From Shewanella sp. Isolate13 (GTDB taxonomy: Bacteria > Pseudomonadota > Gammaproteobacteria > Enterobacterales > Shewanellaceae), in assembly GCF_022398325.1 (NCBI RefSeq), contig NZ_JAKEVD010000028.1:1-62950 (forward strand): a stretch of 62,950 nt of DNA, in the 5' to 3' direction. Position numbers and translations under genes: made by a program. Of this stretch, positions 1 through 9,130 are shown piece after piece. Each line of letters begins with the position of its first letter. The stretch's first letter is position 1. The notes beneath the pieces were generated by a model that was not told the origin of the DNA, searched no databases, and saw only the letters and a list, made by a program, of their open reading frames with translations.

Positions 1-981
1 ATTAACAACAAGATTTATTTTATCGGGCGAGACCCCTAATCTTTTGGTTAATTGATTTACTAAATCCTTTGTTTGACGTAAATGCATTATGTTTTGTTGT
101 GTAACAATTAAGATTGTTGCATCTAAAAGAAGATCGCAGTTCCAATACTCAGGTCCTCTTGAAAAGTCCAAAATGACTTGTTTATAAAAATTACGATACT
201 TCCAAATTAAGCCTTTAACTCCGCCAAAGTCGACCGCTTTATCGAGTCCTAGTAATTCAAACGGCTTAGCCGCTAGTAGGCTCAAATTTCCTTTTTTGCT
301 CATCGTACTTTTCAGTGCTATCTCATCAAGTTCTTCAATCGACGCCAATACGTCACAAACAGAGTATTTAGCTTCAACACCAAGAATATGAGACAGGGTG
401 CCATGATGTAGATCCATGTCTAACAGTGCTAAGTCAGCCCCTTCTCTTTGAGAAACGACATCCGCTAAGCTGGCTGAGATAAAGCTCGCACCAGAACCCG
501 CCTTACCGTTGATAATGGCAATAACGGGAGCTAAATCTGCATTCTGAACAAGACGGTTAGATACTTTCTCTAATGAGCTAAAAATCTCACTTAAAGGAGA
601 GGTAGAGGGAATAAAATCACTTACCTCGTATTGAAAAGCCAATCTTAAAATATTCTGCGGGGTATTAAAGCCTATCAATATCGTGTCGCATTCAAAATTC
701 GATGCACATGTTAATGCTTTCTTAGCTTCAATTTCATCAGAGGGTAATACCAATAACACAAGGTTGAATCGGCTTTTTTCTTTTAGTAATTTAACCTCAC
801 CAAAAGTGACTGCCTGCCAGTCTAGGTTGTCGAGTTGATTTAGACTTTCACTTAACCAAGCAAGAGACTGGTGACCATTACTTAGCACTACAGCACGCAC
901 AGGGAATGGTAGACTTAAATGCATGGGCTGCTCTTGCTGTTGATTATCGTTCGAGACACATAGCTCTAGCGGCTTATCCAT
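1..981 (-). CDS. tadZ: TadZ/CpaE-like pilus localisation ATPase (partial, C-terminus beyond the window)
   Basis: TadZ proteins are MinD/ParA-like ATPases that mark the site of the Tad secretion machine at the cell pole. The frame is open from the ATG at 981 to base 1 (327 residues), so the C-terminus is missing. An N-terminal receiver-like region (about 25-145) precedes a P-loop domain with a deviant Walker A, GKAGSGAS, near residues 159-166 and LLDMD near 186-190. The start is supported by GGAGG about ten bases upstream. It follows the pseudopilin genes on the same strand, the usual tad order. Family and role are confident; nucleotide binding is inferred from the motif. Confidence 0.85.
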   Translation of the reverse strand, partial: MDKPLELCVSNDNQQQEQPMHLSLPFPVRAVVLSNGHQSLAWLSESLNQLDNLDWQAVTFGEVKLLKEKSRFNLVLLVLPSDEIEAKKALTCASNFECDTILIGFNTPQNILRLAFQYEVSDFIPSTSPLSEIFSSLEKVSNRLVQNADLAPVIAIINGKAGSGASFISASLADVVSQREGADLALLDMDLHHGTLSHILGVEAKYSVCDVLASIEELDEIALKSTMSKKGNLSLLAAKPFELLGLDKAVDFGGVKGLIWKYRNFYKQVILDFSRGPEYWNCDLLLDATILIVTQQNIMHLRQTKDLVNQLTKRLGVSPDKINLVVN

Positions 982-1063
982 TATGCTACTAACCTCCCTT
1001 TATAAACACATCTACATTTACTATAGACAATAAACCTTATGGTATTTGAGTATTTGTGGAAAA

Positions 1064-1519
1064 TTAATTGCAATCAGAAGTTCCACCTTTAAAAACACCT
1101 AAACTTTCTCTTGGTAATGTTGCTGAAAAAGTAGGTGAATTAAGTGTTCGAGTTAACCCAGGGACAAGAAACTGATGTTGGTAATTTGTTATTGCAGCCC
1201 TTACTAAACGTATATCACTACCGTAAACAAGATCGGTAGACGGCGAACCATTTAGTTGCAGATAACTTATCTCTAAATTACTACTACTAAGGTTCGGTAT
1301 TAAGTTAGACCCATTAAAAAGAGCCTGAGAACTAACATCTGTATTCACCTGACAGACGACTGCAATTCGAGCTGCCCGACGAGCAGCTTCATGTAAAACA
1401 TTATAGGTATATAAAAGTCTGCCAACCTCGATAGACGCAAATAGAAAAAGAAAAAAAACGCTCGCCACAATCGAAAACTCGACAGCATACACTCCTCGTG
1501 CAGTCGTTAATGTTCTCAT
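1064..1519 (-). CDS. TadE-like pseudopilin
   Basis: A 151-residue minor pseudopilin of the Tad system. It has the TadE pattern: a short basic N-terminus, the processing-type motif RGVYAVEF, then one hydrophobic helix (about residues 14-35) followed by a soluble domain with two cysteines. Proteins of this kind are cleaved by the TadV prepilin peptidase and are needed for Flp pilus assembly. The start overlaps the stop of the upstream pseudopilin gene by four bases (ATGA), which indicates translational coupling. Whether it should be called TadE or TadF cannot be settled by eye. Confidence 0.8.
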   Translation of the reverse strand: MRTLTTARGVYAVEFSIVASVFFLFLFASIEVGRLLYTYNVLHEAARRAARIAVVCQVNTDVSSQALFNGSNLIPNLSSSNLEISYLQLNGSPSTDLVYGSDIRLVRAAITNYQHQFLVPGLTRTLNSPTFSATLPRESLGVFKGGTSDCN

Positions 1520-1995
1520 ATTGCCCTCACAGCATAAGTCGAGCTAAAATTAAAGGTAAGGTCAATACCATTCCCAAGTCCGAATTCAGATAATTGGTCG
1601 AAGAAAATCGGTGTCCAATCGTAGTCAACAGAGATGACCATAATTTCACTGTCAATCGGAAACTCTGAGATTGTAATATCGGTAATTTTAAGGCCAGATA
1701 ACAATGTAGAAGAACCAGTACCGGCACCATACATCAAGATATTTTTCGTATCAGAGATGCAGCCATTACAGTTAGCATCCGTTAAATCTGTAGGCATACC
1801 TGCACCTTCAGTGATTATCGTTTGAGAGAGATGCCTGCCCGCATCCCTTATCATCCTCGTCAATTGGCTATATTGGAAAAGCGCACGCCCGAATTCAACC
1901 GTAACGAAGATAATCAACAAGAAAAAAGGCACAAGTAGGGTAAACTCTATAGCCGCGATGCCTTTTTCCTTATTTAACTGAATCACTTTAGACAT
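1516..1995 (-). CDS. TadE/TadF-like pseudopilin
   Basis: Second Tad pseudopilin, 159 residues from the chosen ATG at 1995, which has AAGG nine bases upstream. The longer reading from 2043 would overlap the preceding TadG-like gene and adds a non-homologous leader. The N-terminus shows the signature KGIAAIEFT followed by a hydrophobic helix. A CNGC motif lies in the central region. It is coupled to the next pseudopilin by a 4-bp overlap and starts 10 bp after the TadG-like gene, so the three form one translational block. Confidence 0.8.
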   Translation of the reverse strand: MSKVIQLNKEKGIAAIEFTLLVPFFLLIIFVTVEFGRALFQYSQLTRMIRDAGRHLSQTIITEGAGMPTDLTDANCNGCISDTKNILMYGAGTGSSTLLSGLKITDITISEFPIDSEIMVISVDYDWTPIFFDQLSEFGLGNGIDLTFNFSSTYAVRAI

Positions 1996-2005
1996 AGTTA
2001 GTACC

Positions 2006-3337
2006 TTATGAATCTGGGCTGTCGGGATCCCAGTAGAGAACAATTGTTGAACTGTCCCCTACATAGTTAGGCTCTAGTGATGACTGTCCAGTGTTAGAGC
2101 AGGTCTGTAAAAACTCACCCACGATATAGGAGTCTTGACCACTAGTCCCCATTTGTTGTGTCAAGAAGAAGCAGGCTGTACCTAAAATATCCACTGAATA
2201 AGTACCATTAGCATCAGGGTCACATACTCCTACAACGACCGACATCTCACGGCGTAAAGGCTTTGCAAATGGGTCAGAGGTCGTTGCACACCCTTCGGTA
2301 ACATTTGCTTGATTATCGGAATAATATTGTGACCACCTATATGCCCCCGCTATCGAGTCAGGATCAATAGCAGTCTCCATTATTGGATCACCGTTACTAT
2401 CAGTTAAGTCATTTCCACTGCTATCCTTAGCTTGAACCTCTATGACAGAAACTGTCGTCCCCTCACAAATATTGATGTCTCTAGGATGATCCTCAGGATT
2501 AGTATTCATCCCCCCCCACACACCAAATAGAGTATTAAAGCCATGTCTAATGCCAACAGAGTTACCTGGTTTAGTCTGAATGTTTGAACCTGGCCCGACA
2601 CATTGATCAGGAGAGTAGTTTCCTGATAATGCATCAGCTATATCCCTTGCCCCGTTGTCACCATCTAAGTTAATCAATTGAAAATTACCAGTGCCATTTG
2701 AGCTTGGCTGATTGGCTCCTACTTTCATCAGATACAGCTCCTCCATCGTCAGTCCATAATCAGGCGCTGAAGGATCACCACAAACCATAAGTGGAGCCGT
2801 TCTATTTTTACATAGTAAATCTTGACTACGGCCCGCTACAGCTGACGCTCTTACCTCTTTATTAAAATTTAATATATCAGCGAGAAAATTAGATAAGTCT
2901 ACGTTTTCAACTCTAACCCGCACATATTCACTACCTTCCGCGAGTATTGGGCTAAAAGGTTGAGGTAGTTCAGAAAACTCCACATATAAACGGGGCGTAA
3001 CCTGAGTACTATTAAAGTCGGGGCTAGACAAGGCTATGGTTCTATTGAGTTCACCATTTTCTGTAAAAGAGAGGTTCTGAAGCAATATTGTATAGGCTGC
3101 CTCCCTCGCTTCATACAAAGTAGCACCGTCTTGTAGTTCTTTGGCGGCATTTAAGGCTGCAGCGTCAACGGCATTTTGCAATCGCCCCTTACTCAGCAAC
3201 AAATGACCACCATCTAATGCTAATGCTGCGAAAGCTAAAATAGAAAATAATCCTATCGTAAACATGACGATTATCGCCCCTGATTGATTTCTTTTCGGAC
3301 GTCTACGTTGGACTAACAATCTGAATTGACTCGCCAT
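2006..3337 (-). CDS. TadG-like pilus assembly protein
   Basis: A 443-residue protein with the TadG/Flp-associated N-terminus: a basic stretch, the sequence QSGAIIVMFTIGLF, and a single membrane helix (about residues 20-42) followed by the typical DAAALNAAKEL segment. The long C-terminal part is predicted periplasmic, with several cysteines that could form disulphides. TadG proteins are large minor pseudopilins needed for pilus formation. I see no von Willebrand metal-binding motif. It sits 18 bp after the lipoprotein gene and directly before two small pseudopilin genes. Confidence 0.78.
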   Translation of the reverse strand: MASQFRLLVQRRRPKRNQSGAIIVMFTIGLFSILAFAALALDGGHLLLSKGRLQNAVDAAALNAAKELQDGATLYEAREAAYTILLQNLSFTENGELNRTIALSSPDFNSTQVTPRLYVEFSELPQPFSPILAEGSEYVRVRVENVDLSNFLADILNFNKEVRASAVAGRSQDLLCKNRTAPLMVCGDPSAPDYGLTMEELYLMKVGANQPSSNGTGNFQLINLDGDNGARDIADALSGNYSPDQCVGPGSNIQTKPGNSVGIRHGFNTLFGVWGGMNTNPEDHPRDINICEGTTVSVIEVQAKDSSGNDLTDSNGDPIMETAIDPDSIAGAYRWSQYYSDNQANVTEGCATTSDPFAKPLRREMSVVVGVCDPDANGTYSVDILGTACFFLTQQMGTSGQDSYIVGEFLQTCSNTGQSSLEPNYVGDSSTIVLYWDPDSPDS

Positions 3338-3355
3338 AACTGCTGCCTCTACACT

Positions 3356-3649
3356 CTAATTACTACCCGAACCATCGGCGGTGATCGACCCCATACTTCT
3401 CGCTCTCTCGGGCTTCACAGAACTTGCCCGATAGGACTGCATAACCTCACGCCCATAGTTACCTTCCAAGCTAAGTATAATACCGTCATTACGTTCTGCA
3501 GCTCCGGGATCTAATATCTGCACTTGTTTAATGCGGTAATGACTCTCGCCCATAGGAAAGTCGTTGATTTTTGTGCAACCAGTCAAACTACAAAGAACAA
3601 CAAAAGCGGTAAAAAAAGTCGTACAAACGCCTTTTACATTGGATCTCAT
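3356..3649 (-). CDS. Small Tad-locus lipoprotein
   Basis: A 97-residue secreted protein with a clear lipobox, LTGC, after a hydrophobic signal (about residues 5-22). I chose the ATG at 3649, preceded by AGGAG and located after the end of the secretin gene; longer readings would overlap the secretin and bury the signal sequence. Its place directly downstream of the RcpA secretin suggests a role at the outer membrane, possibly as pilotin or RcpB-like partner, but no family signature is visible. Function is inferred from context only. Confidence 0.7.
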   Translation of the reverse strand: MRSNVKGVCTTFFTAFVVLCSLTGCTKINDFPMGESHYRIKQVQILDPGAAERNDGIILSLEGNYGREVMQSYRASSVKPERARSMGSITADGSGSN

Positions 3650-3671
3650 GAGCCTTACTCCTTTTTGACAA

Positions 3672-5108
3672 TTAAAGTGAATGGCCATATTTTTGCTGAG
3701 TTCCCGAATCATCTAACTTCGCATCAGACTCGACTGGCTCATAAGGTGTTTCATTCGTATTATCAGTTTTCTCTTTGTGAGACAGTTTACCTAATAGGTA
3801 AAACTCGACATCAGAAGGTAATACAAATCCATCAGTTGGTAGGGAAATATCTTTACGATTAAACGCTCTGACGAGCCTAGGCGTAACCAGAATAACCAGT
3901 TCACTCTGCCCACTCTGAAAGCTTTTGCTGGTGAATAGCTGCCCTAATACTGGTACATCGCCCAAACCGGGTAACTTGTCGATATTTTCCCTAAGCGTGT
4001 CACTGATTAAGCCACTGATGGCAATTGTTTGTCCGTCTGCTAACTCTACCGTTGTCGCAGTACTTCTTTTTACTAATGACGGTACAACTAATGACGTCGA
4101 TGTATTGCCCGAAATAGCAAAACTATTTGCAGTACTAATCTCACTTACAACTACATTTAAATTCAAATTAATCTGGCCGGAATCGAGTACTGTTGGTACA
4201 AATTTAACGCCAACACCGTAATCTCTGTATTCGATGGTTGTATTACCATTCTCACCTGGCACCGGAATTGGAAACTCTCCTCCAGAAAGAAACTGAGCCG
4301 ATTGTCCACTCATAGCAGTAACGTTTGGCTCTGCTAATACCTTAGCTAAACCATTTTGTTTAGCGATATCTAACGCAAAATTCATCATGAGATCGCCGTT
4401 GATATACTGAGCAAATATACCTTTAGCATCAATACCACCGATGCTTCCGGGATCAAAGCCTCCGCCTCCCCCAACAACACCACCAGATAGATTAGAACCC
4501 TGATTAAATATGAAAAACTTTGAGTCAAACTGTCTCGCGACGTTCCTTTGAACCTCTGCAACGACAACTTCAAGCATAACCTGATGATCGCCACCGATAG
4601 TCATCATATTAAGGACTTTACTCGGTGCCTGGCCCCCGGCAGCGGCTTCTGCGTAACCCTGTGCAAGCTCTACTGCTGTATTCATTTTTTGCAGATTGGA
4701 AGCTTGTCCACTTAATAACAGTTGACCTTGAGAAGTCTGCACGCCTAAATTTTCGGTGGGAAGAAATTGATACAATCTAGTTTTCAATCCATTGAGGTCA
4801 TGAGTAACCTCAATATCCATCACTCTGGCAAGTTGCTCATTTTTATCCCAGATCATTACATTAGTACTACCTAACTGCTTACCCAAAATATACAGCTCAT
4901 CATTAGGGAGTAACTTAATATCGGCAATGCTCGGATTACCCACCGAAACACGATGTACGGGACCGTTGAGCATTAACACTCTAGATTTAAAAATGGGGAT
5001 CCGTTGAACATCAGCTCTTGCACCAGCTGTTGGGCCTCCAGCGTATGCCGTTGATAGTTGAAACATTGCCAATAAACAAACAACTGATAAGTACCGAAGG
5101 AATGACAT
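3672..5108 (-). CDS. rcpA: RcpA/CpaC-type Tad secretin
   Basis: Outer-membrane secretin of the Tad pilus (478 residues). A signal peptide ending near AYAG (about residue 24) leads into the pilus-formation N-terminal domain (GPVHRVSVGNPSIADI, about 48-65), then a BON-like segment, and finally the secretin core with VPVLGQLFTSKSF and the conserved end VILVTPRLV (about 420-428). The ring it forms lets the Flp pilus cross the outer membrane. Gene order, just after rcpC and before a lipoprotein, matches tad loci elsewhere. Confidence 0.9.
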   Translation of the reverse strand: MSFLRYLSVVCLLAMFQLSTAYAGGPTAGARADVQRIPIFKSRVLMLNGPVHRVSVGNPSIADIKLLPNDELYILGKQLGSTNVMIWDKNEQLARVMDIEVTHDLNGLKTRLYQFLPTENLGVQTSQGQLLLSGQASNLQKMNTAVELAQGYAEAAAGGQAPSKVLNMMTIGGDHQVMLEVVVAEVQRNVARQFDSKFFIFNQGSNLSGGVVGGGGGFDPGSIGGIDAKGIFAQYINGDLMMNFALDIAKQNGLAKVLAEPNVTAMSGQSAQFLSGGEFPIPVPGENGNTTIEYRDYGVGVKFVPTVLDSGQINLNLNVVVSEISTANSFAISGNTSTSLVVPSLVKRSTATTVELADGQTIAISGLISDTLRENIDKLPGLGDVPVLGQLFTSKSFQSGQSELVILVTPRLVRAFNRKDISLPTDGFVLPSDVEFYLLGKLSHKEKTDNTNETPYEPVESDAKLDDSGTQQKYGHSL

Positions 5109-5156
5109 GTTATTCTCCTTAAAACATGAATCTTTATGCTTGCTATCAACTAATTA

Positions 5157-5972
5157 TTAGTTGTCGACTTTGATCTCTTGCTCACTCATGCCTTTAAGCA
5201 AAAACACTTTTTTTGAACCAGCTTCCGAGACTCTAGCCACACTTACCGCCTCAACTTGTGGAGCAGGCTCTTCCTTATCCTTTTCAGCAGTTTTATTAGC
5301 TTCTTCAATATCGGCAAGCTCTATAACCGCGGTATCATTAGGGTTACGCAGTGCCAGTTGTAAAGAGCCTCTGCTCTTAGCAATCATTAAAGTTTCCGCT
5401 TGCTCCAAACTTAACTCTAATGTCACCGCACGAACCAACACTGGTTTATTTTCATCATTTGATGCTTTCTGATCGATGGCTAGAATTTTGACATTTGAAA
5501 GAACAATATCCGTTTTTAACCCAGTGGTTTTAAATATATTAATAATATCTACTCTATTACCGGGTAAAAGAAAGCCGGCAACACCAACTACGTCGTTAAC
5601 CCTAATGGTTACGGCCCGCATATTAGGTGTTATTAAGCTCGCTAATGTGCTTCCCTCACCTTTTGGGGTTAATCGCTCTTTACGTAATACCTCTCCTTGA
5701 TAGAGACGGTGCTTTACGACCTGACCTTCAGCCTCGGTAATCTCGGTAATTGCACCTTCAGGAACTAGGTTTTGAGGAACCGACGTAAGGGCTAGATGCT
5801 TCCTCTCAATAATCGTTCCCAAGGGTACCTCTGACACCATGGTAATAACATTGGATGTAGTGCCTACAGTTTCTGTTTTAGTATTTGTTTTGAGCCAACT
5901 TTGCGCTAGATACACAGCGGTAACTCCAAAGACTAATGACAAAATGACAAATAAGACTGTTTTATTATTCAT
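5157..5972 (-). CDS. rcpC: RcpC/CpaB-type Tad assembly protein
   Basis: A 271-residue CpaB-family protein. It has one N-terminal membrane anchor (about residues 5-24), then a SAF-type domain with VPLGTIIERKHL (about 50-61) and the RcpC region with GVAGFLLPGNRVDII (about 129-143). CpaB proteins lie in the periplasm and are thought to bind peptidoglycan and stabilise the secretin channel. The start has AGGAG upstream. It lies 48 bp before rcpA and 28 bp after the AAA+ ATPase gene. Confidence 0.88.
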   Translation of the reverse strand: MNNKTVLFVILSLVFGVTAVYLAQSWLKTNTKTETVGTTSNVITMVSEVPLGTIIERKHLALTSVPQNLVPEGAITEITEAEGQVVKHRLYQGEVLRKERLTPKGEGSTLASLITPNMRAVTIRVNDVVGVAGFLLPGNRVDIINIFKTTGLKTDIVLSNVKILAIDQKASNDENKPVLVRAVTLELSLEQAETLMIAKSRGSLQLALRNPNDTAVIELADIEEANKTAEKDKEEPAPQVEAVSVARVSEAGSKKVFLLKGMSEQEIKVDN

Positions 5973-6000
5973 TTGTCGCTCCTAATCAAAATCCAAAATT

Positions 6001-7323
6001 TTATACAAAATATATCGACCAAGAAGAGTCCACTAAGGATGGAGTCACTACGGGCTCGAACTCCATGAAACTTATTTGATCAGACATAATCCCTAATAAA
6101 TCCCTCGGATAACATGGAATGAGAGGTTTATCGTACCGCTTGTGATATTCAACTAAGAGATATTGAAAAACCTCTTCAGTACAACTCAACCCTAAGTCTT
6201 CACATACTTGAAACCATATCTTTCTATATAGCTGTTCATCTAAAGCATCGAAGTGAATTTTGTATCCTAGTCGCCTCAAGAAGGCTTCATCTACAAGTTC
6301 ATTTGGATTAAGGTTAGTTGAAAATAAAAGAATTAGTTCAAATGGAATTTCAAAGTGCTCACCAGATTGTAGACTTAAAAAGTCTCTTCTCTCTTCCATA
6401 GGTATAATCCAGCGATTAAATAACTGCTTCGCACTGATCTTCTGTCTACCGAGATCATCTAATAACAAAATACCGTTATTTGCCTTGAGTTGAAGTGGAG
6501 CCATATAAGTACGACTATGGCTATCAAACTGAACCTCTAACATCTCGGCTGTCAATTCACCACCAGTGATCCTCAACGGTCTTTCACACTTTATCCATCT
6601 TGGATCATGCCCCTCAGCTAGATTCAAACTCGTGCTTTCCCTGCCGCCTCCAACCTTATGATGCAGTTCAGGGTCATAAACTTGAATGACTTCGTTTCCT
6701 ATCGCTAATGCATAGGGAATTAACACACTGTCTCCCAGAGTCAAATTAAGGTGACGACACAGGTAGCTTTTACCTGTACCAGGAGGCCCATAAATAAGTA
6801 CTGGTCGACTAGAGTTCATGGCCGGCCCTATCTTAAAGAGTAGATCTTTAGGTAAAACTAAAGCTGATAATCCCGCTTCGAGCATTTCAAAAGTAATCGC
6901 CTTGGCTCTACTCGATTGCTTCTTACAAATATTTGCATACTGTTTTAACGGCACTGGTGCTAAGCCCAAATAACCATTTCTCGACAATGCTTGTTTCGCG
7001 TGAACTTCCCCCCCAGCGCTTAGGGCATAACGCATCTGGCCATCGGCCGTTGTCTGTCTATTTTCGACCCAAGCTAAAGATTTTGCGGTATCTAGTAATT
7101 GCTGAATAATGCCTCCAGTTACACCTAGCAAATTAACGAGTTGCTCTCTCGTTAACACGCCTGCGGCTAACAGGTGCTTTGTCACTAAGTCTAGGAGTAA
7201 AGATTCTGACACTCCCGTTTCGCTAATTGTTTTTGGACGAGGAGCAAGCTGAGTCTCCATTTGCAGCACTTCACTATTTGAAGCGATAGATTTTGACGAT
7301 TGCTCTTCTCTAGATATATTCAT
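6001..7323 (-). CDS. AAA+ ATPase within the Tad operon
   Basis: A 440-residue protein with a central AAA+ module: Walker A GPPGTGKS (near residue 180), Walker B LLLDD (near 285), a sensor-1-type FSTNLN segment and an arginine-rich FLRRLGYK stretch. The first 130 residues resemble winged-helix folds. It is not the TadA secretion ATPase, which is a VirB11-type protein with different motifs. It lies between the prepilin peptidase (9 bp gap) and rcpC (28 bp gap), so it is clearly part of the operon. Its role is unknown; remodelling of the Tad machine or regulation are possibilities. Confidence 0.75.
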   Translation of the reverse strand: MNISREEQSSKSIASNSEVLQMETQLAPRPKTISETGVSESLLLDLVTKHLLAAGVLTREQLVNLLGVTGGIIQQLLDTAKSLAWVENRQTTADGQMRYALSAGGEVHAKQALSRNGYLGLAPVPLKQYANICKKQSSRAKAITFEMLEAGLSALVLPKDLLFKIGPAMNSSRPVLIYGPPGTGKSYLCRHLNLTLGDSVLIPYALAIGNEVIQVYDPELHHKVGGGRESTSLNLAEGHDPRWIKCERPLRITGGELTAEMLEVQFDSHSRTYMAPLQLKANNGILLLDDLGRQKISAKQLFNRWIIPMEERRDFLSLQSGEHFEIPFELILLFSTNLNPNELVDEAFLRRLGYKIHFDALDEQLYRKIWFQVCEDLGLSCTEEVFQYLLVEYHKRYDKPLIPCYPRDLLGIMSDQISFMEFEPVVTPSLVDSSWSIYFV

Positions 7324-7332
7324 GCGCGCATC

Positions 7333-7899
7333 CTAAGAAAATAGAGAGTGACTAATAGAAGAATATAAATGAGTAATATCTTGGTTTAGCGAACACGCCC
7401 AAAGCCAACCAATGGCTAAAGCCGGTGCGTATGGTACCCTTTGACCTGCAACTTCACCTTCTTCTGGTTTGAAATAGGTTCTTAAATAAAAGCAGTCCCA
7501 ATATCTTTTTAATGTTTTGAAACAACCAGAAAAACCAGACCGCCAAATAATGAGTAAGCTACTCGTTATGGCTCCTGCAACGATAGCGTAGGCGATACTC
7601 CAGACTAATAATTGCGGCCCCATTAGTGCACCTACCCCCATCATTAGCTTAATATCACCAGCACCGAGGATCTTAAAAATAAAAGTTGGAAATAAAATGA
7701 TGAAGGCAAGACTAAAGCCTATAAATGAGTGCATTAACCCACTCAACTGAGCAAAATAACTATTGATTGAAAAGCCACAAAAAATTGCAAATAAACACAG
7801 CCAGTTTGGTATTTTCTCCTTTGTTAAATCAAACACGATCGCTAAAACTAAAAATGTTCCTGCGATAATAACTTGAAGTAACAATTGATAATCAGCCAT
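7333..7899 (-). CDS. tadV: Prepilin peptidase, TadV/CpaA type (A24)
   Basis: Integral membrane aspartic protease that cleaves the Flp pilin and TadE/F-like pseudopilins. The 188 residues contain about five hydrophobic helices, the first catalytic aspartate in FDLTKEKIPN (about residues 24-33) and the diagnostic GAGDIK motif (about 79-84). It lacks the N-terminal methylase domain of PilD, as expected for the short TadV form. It follows the pilin gene and is nine bases from the AAA+ gene. Confidence 0.88.
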   Translation of the reverse strand: MADYQLLLQVIIAGTFLVLAIVFDLTKEKIPNWLCLFAIFCGFSINSYFAQLSGLMHSFIGFSLAFIILFPTFIFKILGAGDIKLMMGVGALMGPQLLVWSIAYAIVAGAITSSLLIIWRSGFSGCFKTLKRYWDCFYLRTYFKPEEGEVAGQRVPYAPALAIGWLWACSLNQDITHLYSSISHSLFS

Positions 7900-7976
7900 A
7901 TTATTCCCTTAACTATTCAGCAAAAGATTACTCACATCATCGTGAGCAATCTTTAATCCGTTGAACTTCACACGGT

Positions 7977-8174
7977 TTAAGGAGCTGTACAATCCGCTGA
8001 ATTACCATTTACTGCTGAAGCTAAACAATCAATTTTATCAGTGGCATTTGTGCCTAAAGTGTTGAAAGCAGCAATCATGCCACCAACAACCAATCCACCT
8101 GCAATCGCATACTCAACAGCAGTCAAACCACTTTCATCTTCGATAAACTCTTTTAGTAAACATTTGATATCCAT
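7977..8174 (-). CDS. flp: Flp-type pilin
   Basis: Major pilin of the Tad pilus, 65 residues. It shows the Flp hallmark: a short hydrophilic leader (about 14 residues), cleavage at the glycine of SGLTAVEYA, the conserved Glu-Tyr pair, and a hydrophobic helix. I chose the ATG at 8174, which has AGGTGG eight bases upstream; the in-frame GTG four codons earlier lies inside that ribosome-binding site. The C-terminus carries two cysteines 11 residues apart. It is the first gene of the operon. Confidence 0.9.
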   Translation of the reverse strand: MDIKCLLKEFIEDESGLTAVEYAIAGGLVVGGMIAAFNTLGTNATDKIDCLASAVNGNSADCTAP

Positions 8175-8728
8175 AAATTTACCCACCTATTTTGTCCTAT
8201 CTCAATACCCGCTCTTACAAGTTTGGCTACAGACGCAAAGTTTTTCTCATTGCTTAAGTAACGCTGTCTATAAAGGTAGCAAAGGCAGGGTTAACTCTCC
8301 ATGTGGAATAAATTATTGGTCCGTCAATGAGAAACATAACTAAGTTAAGATAATTTAAACGCGCTTACCTATTGCTCACTTTACAACAACCCAAATGCTT
8401 TCTAGCTGGGAAGAAATGTCAACATCCCCGTATCTATGAGGCTATAGCATTTAAAAGTATTAGATAATATCGGGAGGTAGAAACTCTCACGTTTATTTTA
8501 ACAACCTCACTTAAATAAAATGCGCTAAAAATCAGACCAGTTCATTATTCAATAAAATTATTGTGCTAAAGTCGTTAAGATAGGAAAACTAAGGGCTTGG
8601 TAGATTGTTTATAGCAGATAGCGGCGGCAGAAGAATAAAAATAGTTCACATACCAAAAGAGAGCTCATGGAGTTAAAACTATTTAGTTATCTTTAGATAA
8701 ACACAGAAAAAGAGGGAAAGTGGAAAAG
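8175..8728. other. Intergenic region upstream of the Flp pilin gene
   Basis: About 550 AT-rich bases with no convincing gene on either strand. It must contain the promoter for the minus-strand tad operon. I found the pilin ribosome-binding site but no clear sigma-70 or sigma-54 promoter. The region also carries the 3' flank of the orphan helix-turn-helix gene, which may once have included the rest of an insertion sequence; I see no residual catalytic-domain coding here. Confidence 0.5.
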
Positions 8729-9130
8729 TTAAAATCGGTCAATCAATTTATAGACACTCGATATTTCATATTTAACTCCAAATTGCTTCTCTATGTATAG
8801 CTGAATATCTCCTCCCGTCAACTTTCCTTTACCTCCACGATTACTTTTATTATCGATATAACGTTTAAGTTGTAACAGTTGATCATGACTTAAAGTACTC
8901 GGCCTACCACAATGAGGCTTATCTTTTAACCCTTCTAATCCGCTCGATAGATAGAGGCTAATCCAACGGTTAACGCTCGTGCGACTCACTTTCAAGAAGT
9001 CCGCTATTTGGTACCTTGATTTGCCGTCTTGAAAGTGCAAAACAGCCAACAACTTGAGCTTCATTCTGGCATTCTTCTCTTTACGTATGAGTTTGGCTAA
9101 CGTCGTATTGTCATGACAAAAGCTATCCAT
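8729..9130 (-). CDS. Orphan IS630-type helix-turn-helix protein
   Basis: A 133-residue protein matching the DNA-binding N-terminal half of IS630-family transposases: one helix-turn-helix with YQIADFLKVSRTSVNRWI (about residues 56-73) and a second winged region ending at SSVYKLI. The DDE catalytic domain that normally follows is absent; the frame stops directly. Its start overlaps the stop of the L,D-transpeptidase gene by eight bases and has a strong GGGAGG site, so it is probably translated with that gene. It could be a decayed transposase or a domesticated regulator; the intact frame slightly favours the latter. Confidence 0.65.
   Translation of the reverse strand: MDSFCHDNTTLAKLIRKEKNARMKLKLLAVLHFQDGKSRYQIADFLKVSRTSVNRWISLYLSSGLEGLKDKPHCGRPSTLSHDQLLQLKRYIDNKSNRGGKGKLTGGDIQLYIEKQFGVKYEISSVYKLIDRF

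Noticed and set aside
8175..8728. Search for a sigma-54 promoter upstream of the pilin gene
   Set aside because: No TGGCAC-N5-TTGC-like element was found on the minus strand.
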